Below are positions 1 to 5,604 of a DNA stretch of 14,196 bases, piece after piece. Made by a program: the position numbers and the translations under genes. Positions within the stretch are counted from its first letter, which is position 1. Every line of letters starts with the position of its first letter. The notes under the pieces were generated by a model, which saw nothing but the letters and a program-made list of their open reading frames with translations, was not told where the DNA came from and searched no databases. The stretch comes from JANNRR01 sp031401675 (GTDB lineage Bacteria > Pseudomonadota > Alphaproteobacteria > Rhodobacterales > Rhodobacteraceae): the NCBI GenBank assembly GCA_031401675.1, contig JANNRR010000062.1:1-14196 (forward strand), given 5' to 3'.

Positions 1-1
1 A

Positions 2-748
2 GTGCAGCCGCACCCAGGCCCCGAGCGACCCCAGATCGCGGGCCAGGTCGGTGATGTGGGCGCGGTGGCCGCGCTCGGTGGCGTGCTTCAGATCAAGCCC
101 GTAGGCGGACGTATCCTGGCTGATGACCAGCAGCTCCTTCACACCAACCGCCACCAGCTTCTCGGCTTCACGCAGCACCGCGTGGGCCGGGCGGCTTTGC
201 TGGAGTCCGCGCATGTCGGGGATGATGCAGAACTTGCACTTGTGGTTACAGCCCTCGGCGATCTTCAGGTAACTGTAGTGGCGCGGCGTCAGGGTGACGG
301 CGGAGGCGGGCAACAGGTCGATGAACGGGTCGGGGCTGGGCGGTACGGCGGCGTGGACGGCATCGAGCACCGCCTCGTATTGATGCGGGCCGGTCACTGC
401 CAGCACCTTCGGATGCGCGCCGGTGATGTATTCGGGGTTGGCACCGAGGCAGCCGGTGACGATCACCCGGCCGTTGGCGGTCAGGGCTTCGCCGATGGCC
501 TCCAGCGATTCCGCCTTGGCGCTGTCGAGAAAGCCGCAGGTGTTGACGATGACGGCGTCGGCGCCGGCATAGTCGGGGGAGATGGCGTAGCCTTCGGCGC
601 GCAGGCGGGTCAGGATACGCTCGCTGTCCACCAGCGCTTTCGGGCAGCCGAGCGAGACCATGCCGATCGTGGGCTGGCCGGGACGACGGGCCTCGGGGAT
701 CACGGAGCGGGCGAGGTCGGGGCGGAGCAGGGGCGGGTTTTGCGACAT
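2..748 (-). CDS. rimO: Ribosomal protein S12 methylthiotransferase RimO, N-terminal part (cut by window edge)
   Basis: RimO is a radical-SAM enzyme that adds a methylthio group to a conserved aspartate of ribosomal protein S12. Read on the minus strand from the ATG at 748, 249 codons are present. They begin MSQNPPLLRPDLARS and include VSLGCPKALVDSE, NTCGFLDSAK and VTGCLGANP, the MTTase N-terminal domain with its three cluster-binding cysteines. EGCNHKCKFCIIP follows, the radical-SAM CxxxCxxC motif (Cys167, 171, 174). The wording SLGCPK...LVDSER separates RimO from the tRNA enzyme MiaB. The rest of the radical-SAM domain and the C-terminal TRAM domain lie beyond position 1, as expected for a protein of about 450-470 residues. 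No Shine-Dalgarno precedes the ATG, so a leaderless start is possible. The assignment is confident. The long plus-strand frame over the same bases is a shadow. Confidence 0.95.
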   Translation of the reverse strand, partial: MSQNPPLLRPDLARSVIPEARRPGQPTIGMVSLGCPKALVDSERILTRLRAEGYAISPDYAGADAVIVNTCGFLDSAKAESLEAIGEALTANGRVIVTGCLGANPEYITGAHPKVLAVTGPHQYEAVLDAVHAAVPPSPDPFIDLLPASAVTLTPRHYSYLKIAEGCNHKCKFCIIPDMRGLQQSRPAHAVLREAEKLVAVGVKELLVISQDTSAYGLDLKHATERGHRAHITDLARDLGSLGAWVRLH

Positions 749-755
749 GGCGGGG

Positions 756-761
756 ATATAG
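756..761 (-). promoter_or_regulatory. Candidate -10 box of rimO, placing the transcript start at the start codon
   Basis: On the minus strand this reads CTATAT, close to the alphaproteobacterial -10 consensus. It ends about 7 nt before the rimO ATG, so transcription would begin at or next to the A of the ATG. That fits the missing Shine-Dalgarno and suggests a leaderless mRNA. No convincing -35 is seen at 16-18 bp (CTTTCC on that strand). Inference from position only. Confidence 0.3.
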
Positions 762-790
762 CGGAATTGGCGGGCGGGGGAAAGCCGGGG

Positions 791-809
791 GTGTCCCGAG
801 TCGGGACAC
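791..809. promoter_or_regulatory. Perfect 19-bp palindrome centred on a GANTC site
   Basis: The sequence is GTGTCCCGAGTCGGGACAC: two perfect 9-base arms around one central G. The core 798-802 is GAGTC, a CcrM-type GANTC methylation site. It lies 43-61 bp upstream of the rimO ATG, just behind the candidate core promoter and in front of the divergent methyltransferase gene. It could be an operator for a dimeric regulator, a methylation-sensitive site, or part of a dispersed repeat. No T-tract follows on either side, so a terminator is unlikely. Confidence 0.5.
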
Positions 810-943
810 GTTAACGGTTCAGTGATTTCAATGGGTTACAGGTTCGAATTAGGGATATTTTCACATTTGGCGGCGATTGCGGGCGGTGGGGAGTGGGGTT
901 AACGTGGGGTTTACCACGGGCGGCGATGGTGGGGCGGGCAGGT

Positions 944-967
944 GGCGGGGTGAACCCCGGCCTATGG
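944..967. repeat. Palindromic intergenic repeat, copy 1 (upstream of the methyltransferase)
   Basis: This reads GGCGGGGTGAACCCCGGC followed by CTATGG. It matches the copy at 2677-2700 at 22 of 24 bases in the same orientation. The core is an inverted repeat of GGGGT and ACCCC around GA; one base change weakens the outer stem compared with copy 2. A second small inverted repeat, CGTGG...CCACG, lies at 903-918. The copy overlaps the alternative ATG at 964 of the next gene. Similar GGCGGGGTGAACCCCGCC elements are familiar to me as dispersed repeats in Rhodobacterales (from memory, not checked). The rest of 749-975 shows an AT-richer stretch around 811-870 but no convincing promoter. Confidence 0.6.
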
Positions 968-975
968 GGGGCAGG

Positions 976-2667
976 ATGAACCGGCTGTATTACGGCGACA
1001 ATCTGGATGTGCTGCGCAAGTCGATTTCCGATGAAAGCGTCGACCTGATCTACCTCGACCCGCCGTTCAACTCGAACGCCGATTACAACGCCCTGTTCAA
1101 GACGCCGAAGGGGCAGCAGTCGGCAGCGCAGATGGAGGCGTTTACCGATACCTGGCAGTGGGACGATGCCACATCCGGGCAGGCAGTGGCCGAGGTCAAA
1201 CGGTCGTCCTATCAGGATGCGGCCAAGATGCTGGATGCGATGGTGGGCTTTCTGGGCAAGAACGCGCTGACGGCCTATCTGGCCATGATGGCGGTGCGGC
1301 TGGTGGAGTTGCACCGGGTGCTGAAGCCGACCGGCAGCCTATATCTGCACTGCGACCCGACGGCGAGCCATTATCTGAAGATTTTGCTGGATGCGGTGTT
1401 TGGGGCAAAGGGATTTCGTACTGAGATCACATGGAAAAGATCGTCAGCACATAGCGATGGCAAGCAAGGACGGAAGCAGTATGGCAACGTTTCTGACGTG
1501 ATCTTTTTCTACTCCAAATCGACGGAATGGACATGGAATTGGCAGTTCACAGAATACGATACGTCATATGTTGAGAGTGCCTATCGGATGATTGACAAAT
1601 CAGGCCGTCGCTATCGACGTGATAATCTTTCGGCGGCGAAGCCGGGTGGAGATGTGTCTTATCTTTGGCCGGTAAAGCGCCTTGTTGGTGGTGCATGGGA
1701 GGCCGATCTTGAAGATGAGTTCTTAAGGCCGCTTGACGGCTGGGAATACAAACAAGTCCCCCCTTACAACGGTCGCTTCTGGGCGTATAGCAAGGAGAAT
1801 ATGCGGCGTTTTGCGTTGGAGGATCGACTCGCATTTGCGTCTAGTGGGATGCCCGAGTATAAACGTTTCCTTGATGAAATGCCGGGTGTTCCGGTGCAGA
1901 ACATTTGGACTGATATCCCACCGGTCTTGGGCAAAGACAGCCTCGGCTACCCCACCCAGAAACCCGTGGCCCTGCTCGAACGCATCCTCAATGCCTCCTC
2001 GAACCCTCGCGATGTGGTGCTCGACCCGTTCTGCGGCTGCGGCACCACCGTTCATGCGGCGCAGAAGCTGGGGCGGCAGTGGATCGGCATTGACGTGACG
2101 CATATCGCCATCGGGCTGATCGAAACCCGCCTGCGCCACGCCTTTCCCGGCATCGACTATCAGGTGATCGGCACGCCGATGGACGCCGACGCGGCGCGGG
2201 ATTTCTTCAACCGCAACGACCCGACCAAGAAGGAATTCGAGATCTGGGCGGCCAGCAAGCTCGGCTTCATTCCGCAGGCCAAGAAGGGCGCGGATGGCGG
2301 GGTGGACGGGGTGCGCTGGTTCGGGGTGAACGAGGAGTTTCGCGCGGTGGTGTCGGTCAAGGGCGGCACCAAGCTGGGGGTCGAGATGGTGCGCAGCCTC
2401 GACGCGGTGGTCAAGGCGCAGGGGGCGCAGATCGGGGTGCTGCTGACGCTGGAAAAGCCCACTAAGCCGATGGAGGACTGGGCAAGGGCCGCGGGGATGT
2501 GCGAGGTGCCGGGGTTTGCGCCGGTCAACCGGTTGCAGATCGTGACGGTGGAGCAGGCGTTGGCCTTGCGGGAACGGGCGGTGGAAATGCCGGCGCGCCG
2601 CGATGACACGTTCAGGAAGGCGGCGCGCGAAGTGGACGGGAGCAAGCAAGGGGCTCTGGATTTGTGA
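976..2667 (+). CDS. Beta-class DNA methyltransferase with C-terminal PD-(D/E)XK/Mrr-like domain
   Basis: Predicted SAM-dependent methylase of exocyclic amino groups (N6-adenine or N4-cytosine) in DNA, 563 residues. Motif IV DPPF is at residues 28-31, TQKP at 327-330, and motif I DPFCGCGTT at 350-358. Catalytic motif before SAM motif defines the beta class, with the target-recognition region between them (about 149-315). Residues from about 425 resemble an Mrr-type PD-(D/E)XK fold: GADGGVDG (Asp440, Asp444) then VVSVKGG (Lys462), but Ser460 sits where Glu or Gln is usual. The C-terminal part may cleave, be inactive, or only bind DNA. The ATG at 976 fits the family's usual N-terminus, MNRLYYGDNLDVL; an in-frame ATG at 964 lies in a repeat. 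No separate endonuclease or specificity gene is nearby. Coding GC drops to about 50% at 1441-1920. Methylase confident, nuclease domain moderate. Confidence 0.9.
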   Translation: MNRLYYGDNLDVLRKSISDESVDLIYLDPPFNSNADYNALFKTPKGQQSAAQMEAFTDTWQWDDATSGQAVAEVKRSSYQDAAKMLDAMVGFLGKNALTAYLAMMAVRLVELHRVLKPTGSLYLHCDPTASHYLKILLDAVFGAKGFRTEITWKRSSAHSDGKQGRKQYGNVSDVIFFYSKSTEWTWNWQFTEYDTSYVESAYRMIDKSGRRYRRDNLSAAKPGGDVSYLWPVKRLVGGAWEADLEDEFLRPLDGWEYKQVPPYNGRFWAYSKENMRRFALEDRLAFASSGMPEYKRFLDEMPGVPVQNIWTDIPPVLGKDSLGYPTQKPVALLERILNASSNPRDVVLDPFCGCGTTVHAAQKLGRQWIGIDVTHIAIGLIETRLRHAFPGIDYQVIGTPMDADAARDFFNRNDPTKKEFEIWAASKLGFIPQAKKGADGGVDGVRWFGVNEEFRAVVSVKGGTKLGVEMVRSLDAVVKAQGAQIGVLLTLEKPTKPMEDWARAAGMCEVPGFAPVNRLQIVTVEQALALRERAVEMPARRDDTFRKAAREVDGSKQGALDL

Positions 2668-2676
2668 TGAGAGGGC

Positions 2677-2700
2677 GGCGGGGTGAACCCCGCCCTACGG
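2677..2700. repeat. Palindromic intergenic repeat, copy 2 (downstream of the methyltransferase)
   Basis: GGCGGGGTGAACCCCGCC is a perfect inverted repeat with 8-bp arms (GGCGGGGT / ACCCCGCC) around GA; CTACGG follows. It starts 9 nt after the methyltransferase stop and repeats copy 1 (944-967) in direct orientation. It could form a strong hairpin at the mRNA 3' end. No T-tract follows, so rho-independent termination is doubtful, but 3'-end protection is possible. Confidence 0.7.
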
Positions 2701-2713
2701 GTCGGTCTCGAGC

Positions 2714-2740
2714 CCCGAATTCCGGACTCGCTCGATCGGG
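2714..2740. repeat. Partial duplicate of the tetR 3' end
   Basis: CCCGAATTCCGG (2714-2725), then six bases, then TCGATCGGG (2732-2740), recurs in the same order at 3553-3564 and 3575-3583 inside the last codons of the tetR-type gene, with a ten-base gap there. Here it is non-coding, between the convergent ends of the methyltransferase and the toxin. The two copies bracket the toxin-antitoxin module, which suggests a past insertion or duplication. The shared blocks are short, so coincidence is not excluded. Confidence 0.4.
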
Positions 2741-2778
2741 TCTGCGGCTGGTCCGCCATCGTCCGGTATCATTCCACC

Positions 2779-3063
2779 TTAGAACCTGTCGGGCCAAAGG
2801 CGGGCGGTGTGTCGCAAAGCGAGAATATCGAGTTGGTCGCCAGCGACGCGATAGACGAGGACATAGGACGCATGTACGACAATCTCGCGGGTCTGCGCCA
2901 CCCGCCCGGGCCGACCGATCAGAGGTTGCTCGGGCAAAGTCTGCGAGACGATCCGCAAGAGGCGATACAACAACCTGTCCGCCGCTTGCGGATCTGCGGC
3001 CCGGATGCGCCCGATCACTTCGGCAACATCGCCGAGTGCCTGTGGCGTCCAGGCCGGGGTCAT
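2779..3063 (-). CDS. RelE/ParE-family toxin of a type II toxin-antitoxin module
   Basis: This 94-residue protein has the size and pattern of ParE/RelE toxins: N-terminal WTPQALGDVAEVIGRI, a helical segment DPQAADRLLYRLLRIV, then PLIGRPGRVAQTREIVV and SYVLVYRVAGDQLDILALRH, the central beta-sheet with the conserved RPGR, RE and VYRV elements. ParE members poison DNA gyrase and RelE members cleave mRNA on the ribosome. The GRPGR...TRE wording favours the ParE side, but the target cannot be fixed from sequence. The start codon overlaps the antitoxin stop by 4 bases (ATGA), and no Shine-Dalgarno is visible, so translation is probably coupled to the antitoxin. No truncation or frameshift is seen. 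The gene converges on the methyltransferase, leaving a gap of 111 nt. Confidence 0.88.
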   Translation of the reverse strand: MTPAWTPQALGDVAEVIGRIRAADPQAADRLLYRLLRIVSQTLPEQPLIGRPGRVAQTREIVVHASYVLVYRVAGDQLDILALRHTARLWPDRF

Positions 3064-3335
3064 CCCCGGGCTGGGACGGGCTGCGGCAAGGGGTGATCGC
3101 TGGACAACGACAGCAGGTAGGCCGAAGCGCTGGCATGGTCGATCAGGTGACCGGCATCAGCCTCTGCCAGGCCCTTTTCCACGGCGGCGACAAAGGCTTC
3201 TTCGGCATCGAGATAGCGCGCGACGGCCTCGTTGGTCAGATAGGATTTGCTGCGACGGGTCAGGGTCGCCAGCCGTTCCAGCCGCGCCTTCACGTCTGGC
3301 GAAGTATGAAAGGTGACGGTTGCGCGGGTCGTCAT
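3060..3335 (-). CDS. Ribbon-helix-helix (CopG/ParD-type) antitoxin
   Basis: This 91-residue protein is the first gene of the toxin-antitoxin pair. Residues 3-12 (TRATVTFHTS) form the DNA-contacting beta-strand of a ribbon-helix-helix fold, followed by two helices containing VKARLERLATLT and SKSYLTNEAVARYLD. The C-terminal part (EEAFVAAVEKGLAEADAG, then HLIDHASASAYLLSL) matches the toxin-wrapping tail of ParD/RelB-like antitoxins. It should neutralise the toxin and, with it, repress their shared promoter. The ATG at 3335 is preceded by AGGA with five-base spacing. The tail runs to a Pro-rich end, HPLPQPVPARG. Candidate operator repeats sit immediately upstream (3347-3381). Confidence 0.88.
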   Translation of the reverse strand: MTTRATVTFHTSPDVKARLERLATLTRRSKSYLTNEAVARYLDAEEAFVAAVEKGLAEADAGHLIDHASASAYLLSLSSDHPLPQPVPARG

Positions 3336-3346
3336 GTTGTCCTGCC

Positions 3347-3394
3347 CGGATGTTTCGGATGTACACAGCCTAACACATCGGGGACATGCGGCAA
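3347..3394 (-). promoter_or_regulatory. Promoter/operator of the toxin-antitoxin operon
   Basis: On the plus strand CGGATGT occurs twice with a 9-bp period (3347-3353, 3356-3362), and a near-match in the opposite orientation, ACATCGG, lies at 3375-3381. On the minus strand TTGCCG (3394-3389), a 16-bp gap and TAGGCT (3372-3367) form a fair sigma70-type promoter with a start near 3360. The three motif copies thus lie over the spacer and start site. That is where an RHH antitoxin, which binds short repeated sites as stacked dimers, would repress. The motif is seen; binding is inference. Confidence 0.45.
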
Positions 3395-3473
3395 ACGAGG
3401 AAAAGAGTCAGCGGTTCGGGTGGCAGCGCCGGATCGGGTCGCCCGACGTTGTCGGTCAGTCCGCAGCCCGTTC

Positions 3474-3493
3474 GAAGTGAAACAGGACACTTC
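3474..3493. terminator. Hairpin downstream of the tetR-type gene (weak terminator candidate)
   Basis: GAAGTG and CACTTC form a perfect 6-bp stem around an 8-nt loop. It lies 48-67 nt past the tetR stop, between that gene and the toxin-antitoxin promoter. No T-tract follows in the tetR direction, so intrinsic termination is uncertain. A second small hairpin, CCGAC-GTT-GTCGG, lies at 3443-3455. Confidence 0.25.
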
Positions 3494-3540
3494 ACGCATG
3501 AATGCGGCACCGAAGCAGCGCATGAACCCGGCCCCGCGCC

Positions 3541-4134
3541 TCACTCCCGATACCCGAATTCCGGCATCACCTGATCGATCGGGAAGGCCGGGGCCTTGGT
3601 GGCGCCGCCTGGCGAGAACTGGCCCGACATGGCCAGGAGCGCATAGCCGTGCGCCAGCGACCACAGCATCATTTCGGTCTTGACCTGGCCGTCCGGCCCG
3701 GCGGCCTTGTCCCAGTCGAGCCCGGTCGAGATGTCGCGCAGCACCGAATAGCTGTCGGCGGCGTTGCGGCGCAGGGTCTCGTCGCTGAAATCGGGGTAGT
3801 TGGGGGAGAACATCAGCTCGAACAGATGCGGATGCGCGGCGGCAAAGCGGGTGTAGCCCAGCATGGCGGCGCGCAGGCGGTCGCGGCGCGACGCGCCTTC
3901 GGTCAGGCCGTCGCGCATGAAGGCGGCGTGGCGGGCGAAGCCTTCGGCGGCAATGGCGGTGATCAGGCCCTTGAGGCTGCCGAAATGGTTTTTTGGCGCA
4001 GCGTGGGAAACGCCGACTCGGGCGGCGCAGGCGCGCAAGGACAGGCCGGGAAGGCCGTCAACCTCCAGGATCGCCAGCCCGGCCGCGACGAGGGCGTGTT
4101 TCAGATCGCCGTGGTGGTATTTCCTGTCGGTCAT
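3541..4134 (-). CDS. TetR/AcrR-family transcriptional regulator
   Basis: This 197-residue DNA-binding regulator has a helix-turn-helix at about residues 30-56 (LSLRACAARVGVSHAAPKNH, then FGSLKGL), the TetR pattern in which VSxxxxYxHF marks the recognition helix. A C-terminal all-helical ligand/dimer domain contains HPHLFELMFSP and MMLWSLAHGYALL, typical of the TetR_C_33 (WHG-type) group with the VSHAAP signature. The usual Tyr of the recognition helix is Lys48 here. It is divergent from the membrane operon starting at 4235, with 100 bp between start codons, so that operon and its own gene are the likely targets. The effector is unknown. The ATG at 4134 fits the family's N-terminus (KYHHGDLKHAL). 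Its last codons are partly duplicated at 2714-2740. Confidence 0.92.
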   Translation of the reverse strand: MTDRKYHHGDLKHALVAAGLAILEVDGLPGLSLRACAARVGVSHAAPKNHFGSLKGLITAIAAEGFARHAAFMRDGLTEGASRRDRLRAAMLGYTRFAAAHPHLFELMFSPNYPDFSDETLRRNAADSYSVLRDISTGLDWDKAAGPDGQVKTEMMLWSLAHGYALLAMSGQFSPGGATKAPAFPIDQVMPEFGYRE

Positions 4135-4139
4135 GCGGC

Positions 4140-4228
4140 AGCTTACGGCCGCAGTGTTTCCAGCGTCAATATATTTCTTGACCCGGCCCGGGCGGTGTGG
4201 CAGATAAGTTTACATCGTCAATATGGAG
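4140..4228. promoter_or_regulatory. Back-to-back promoters and likely TetR operator between tetR and the ABA4-like operon
   Basis: GTCAA-tatatttc-TTGAC (4165-4182) is an inverted repeat made of two outward-facing -35 boxes 8 bp apart. Rightward: TTGACC (4178-4183) with GATAAG (4203-4208) at 19 bp. Leftward: TTGACG (4169-4164) with TAAGCT (4145-4140) at 18 bp. CGTCAATAT occurs at 4164-4172 and again at 4216-4224, next to the rightward start site. GGAG at 4225-4228 is the Shine-Dalgarno that picks the ATG at 4235 over that at 4223. A regulator bound over the shared -35 region could block both genes; binding is inference. Confidence 0.5.
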
Positions 4229-4234
4229 AGTGCG

Positions 4235-4669
4235 ATGAATTGGGATGCGTTGTTCGGGCTGGCCAACAGCGCCGCGTTGCTGGGGTGGGCGGTGCTGATC
4301 GCGGGCCCGCGCGGGGTCTGGTGGCTGGATGCGGTGCCGCGGATGCTGCTGCCGCTGGGGCTGGCGGTGATCTATTCCGGGCTGATTGCCGGGTTCATGA
4401 TGCAGAGCGGCGGCGGCTTCGGCTCGATTGCGGCGGTGCGGGCTCTGTTCGCCTCGGACCCGGTGCTGGTGGCGGGCTGGGCGCATTATCTGGCGTTTGA
4501 CCTGCTGGTCGGCAGTTTCGTGGCCGAGCGGCTGGACCGGGCGGCGATCAGCCGGCTGATCCAGGCTCCGATATTGGCGGCGATCTTCATGCTGGGGCCG
4601 CTGGGGCTGTTGCTGGGGCTGATGACAGAGGCAGGGGCGCGGGTGATGCGCCGCGGGCAGGAGGTCTGA
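4235..4669 (+). CDS. ABA4-like (DUF4281) membrane protein
   Basis: This is a 144-residue integral membrane protein with about four hydrophobic helices (about 6-23, 36-56, 76-95, 110-131). The signature is FGSIAAVRALFASDPVLVAG followed by WAHYLAFDLLVGSFV and a late FMLGPLGLLLGL, the pattern of the ABA4-like family. The plant member is needed for neoxanthin formation in carotenoid and abscisic acid synthesis; bacterial members have no established function. His84 and Asp89 in the third helix are the notable membrane-embedded polar residues. The start at 4235 is chosen because GGAG lies 6 nt upstream; the ATG at 4223 lacks a site. Its TGA is directly followed by the next ATG, so the two genes form an operon, probably under the divergent TetR regulator. 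No carotenoid gene is in the window. Confidence 0.8.
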   Translation: MNWDALFGLANSAALLGWAVLIAGPRGVWWLDAVPRMLLPLGLAVIYSGLIAGFMMQSGGGFGSIAAVRALFASDPVLVAGWAHYLAFDLLVGSFVAERLDRAAISRLIQAPILAAIFMLGPLGLLLGLMTEAGARVMRRGQEV

Positions 4670-5512
4670 ATGACGCTTTCAACAAGTTTTCCGGCACCGC
4701 AACGGGTGGTTATGGCGGATCAGATGTGGCCGATGGCGCTGCTGTTTGCCGGACTGTCGGCGGTTGCCGTAGCCGGGCTGGTGGTCGATGACCGGCTGTT
4801 CAACGGCGTGGCGGTCTGGGCCAAGCCGCTGAAGTTCGCACTGTCGTTCGTGATGTTCTTTGCCACCATTGCACTGGTGACCGACCGGTTGTCGGCGGCG
4901 GTGCGGGGCGGGCTGGCGGTGCGGCTGATCGTGCTGGTGCTGATCGCGGCATCGGTGTTCGAGACCGGCTACATCTTTCTGATGGCCGGGCGGGGCGAGG
5001 CGTCGCATTTCAACGATTCGAGCGCGCTGACCAGTCTGATGTACAGCCTGATGGGTGCGGCGATTGCGGTGTTCATGCTGGCGGTGGGCGTGCTGGGCGT
5101 GGTGGTCGGCCGGGATCGGGGTGCTGCTTTCGGCCCGGGCTTGCGGGCCGGGGTGGCCTTGGGGTTTCTGGCGTCGATGGTGCTGACGATGCTGATCGGC
5201 TTCACGCTGGGTGGCAACGGCGGGCATTTCGTCGGTGTGCCGGAGCCGGGGGCGCGGGTGTTGCCGCTCTTTGGCTGGTCGGCGTCGGTCGGCGACCTGC
5301 GGCCGGCACATTTCCTGGCGCTGCATGCGATGCAGGCGCTGCCGCTCTTGGGCTGGATGCTGGACCGGGCAGGAGTAGTGCGGGGGCAGGCGCAGCCGGT
5401 CCGGGGCCATCTCTGGCTGGGGCTGGGGCTTGCGGTCTATGTGGCGCTGACGCTGGCGGTGTTCGGCCAGGCGCTGGCCGGGTTGCCGCTGATCGCGCTG
5501 TCGGCGCTTTGA
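4670..5512 (+). CDS. Polytopic membrane protein of unknown function, paired with the ABA4-like gene
   Basis: This is a 280-residue protein with about seven hydrophobic segments (about 20-39, 53-70, 83-105, 119-146, 159-181, 213-232, 247-266). I do not recognise a named family. Distinctive polar positions sit at membrane borders or inside helices: WAKPLKF (50-56), Glu98, SHFN (112-115), GGHF (184-187) and RPAHFLALHAMQALPLLG (211-228). His214 and His219 lie about one and a half turns apart, which could bind a metal or cofactor, but this is conjecture. The start codon abuts the previous stop (TGAATG). A strong AGGAGGT (4659-4665) lies inside the upstream gene, so the pair is expected to be made together. 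The coding quality is solid: no internal defects and the same codon use as its neighbours. Confidence 0.85.
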   Translation: MTLSTSFPAPQRVVMADQMWPMALLFAGLSAVAVAGLVVDDRLFNGVAVWAKPLKFALSFVMFFATIALVTDRLSAAVRGGLAVRLIVLVLIAASVFETGYIFLMAGRGEASHFNDSSALTSLMYSLMGAAIAVFMLAVGVLGVVVGRDRGAAFGPGLRAGVALGFLASMVLTMLIGFTLGGNGGHFVGVPEPGARVLPLFGWSASVGDLRPAHFLALHAMQALPLLGWMLDRAGVVRGQAQPVRGHLWLGLGLAVYVALTLAVFGQALAGLPLIALSAL

Positions 5513-5604
5513 TGCAGGCGGGCGGCTGGCAGGCTGCGAAGCGGCTTGTTGGCCTGACCGGCGCGTTCTAGACTCCGGCCCGGGGTTTGGGTTCGGAGGG
5601 TAGG

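Noticed and set aside
2..814. Long plus-strand open frame (270 codons)
   Set aside because: It is antisense to rimO, whose minus-strand translation has clear radical-SAM motifs; the plus frame shows only Gly/Ala/Val-rich shadow composition.
811..870. Possible CtrA site or promoter in the AT-richer stretch upstream of the methyltransferase
   Set aside because: A single GTTAAC is present but no TTAA-N7-TTAA pair, and no -35/-10 pair with acceptable spacing was found.
877..975. N-terminal extension of the methyltransferase frame
   Set aside because: The extension is Gly/Arg-rich, overlaps the palindromic repeat and lacks family similarity; the protein begins normally at the ATG at 976.
2664..3683. 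339-codon plus-strand frame across the toxin-antitoxin region
   Set aside because: It is antisense to two recognisable small genes and part of tetR; its Arg/Pro/Ser-rich product has no family pattern.
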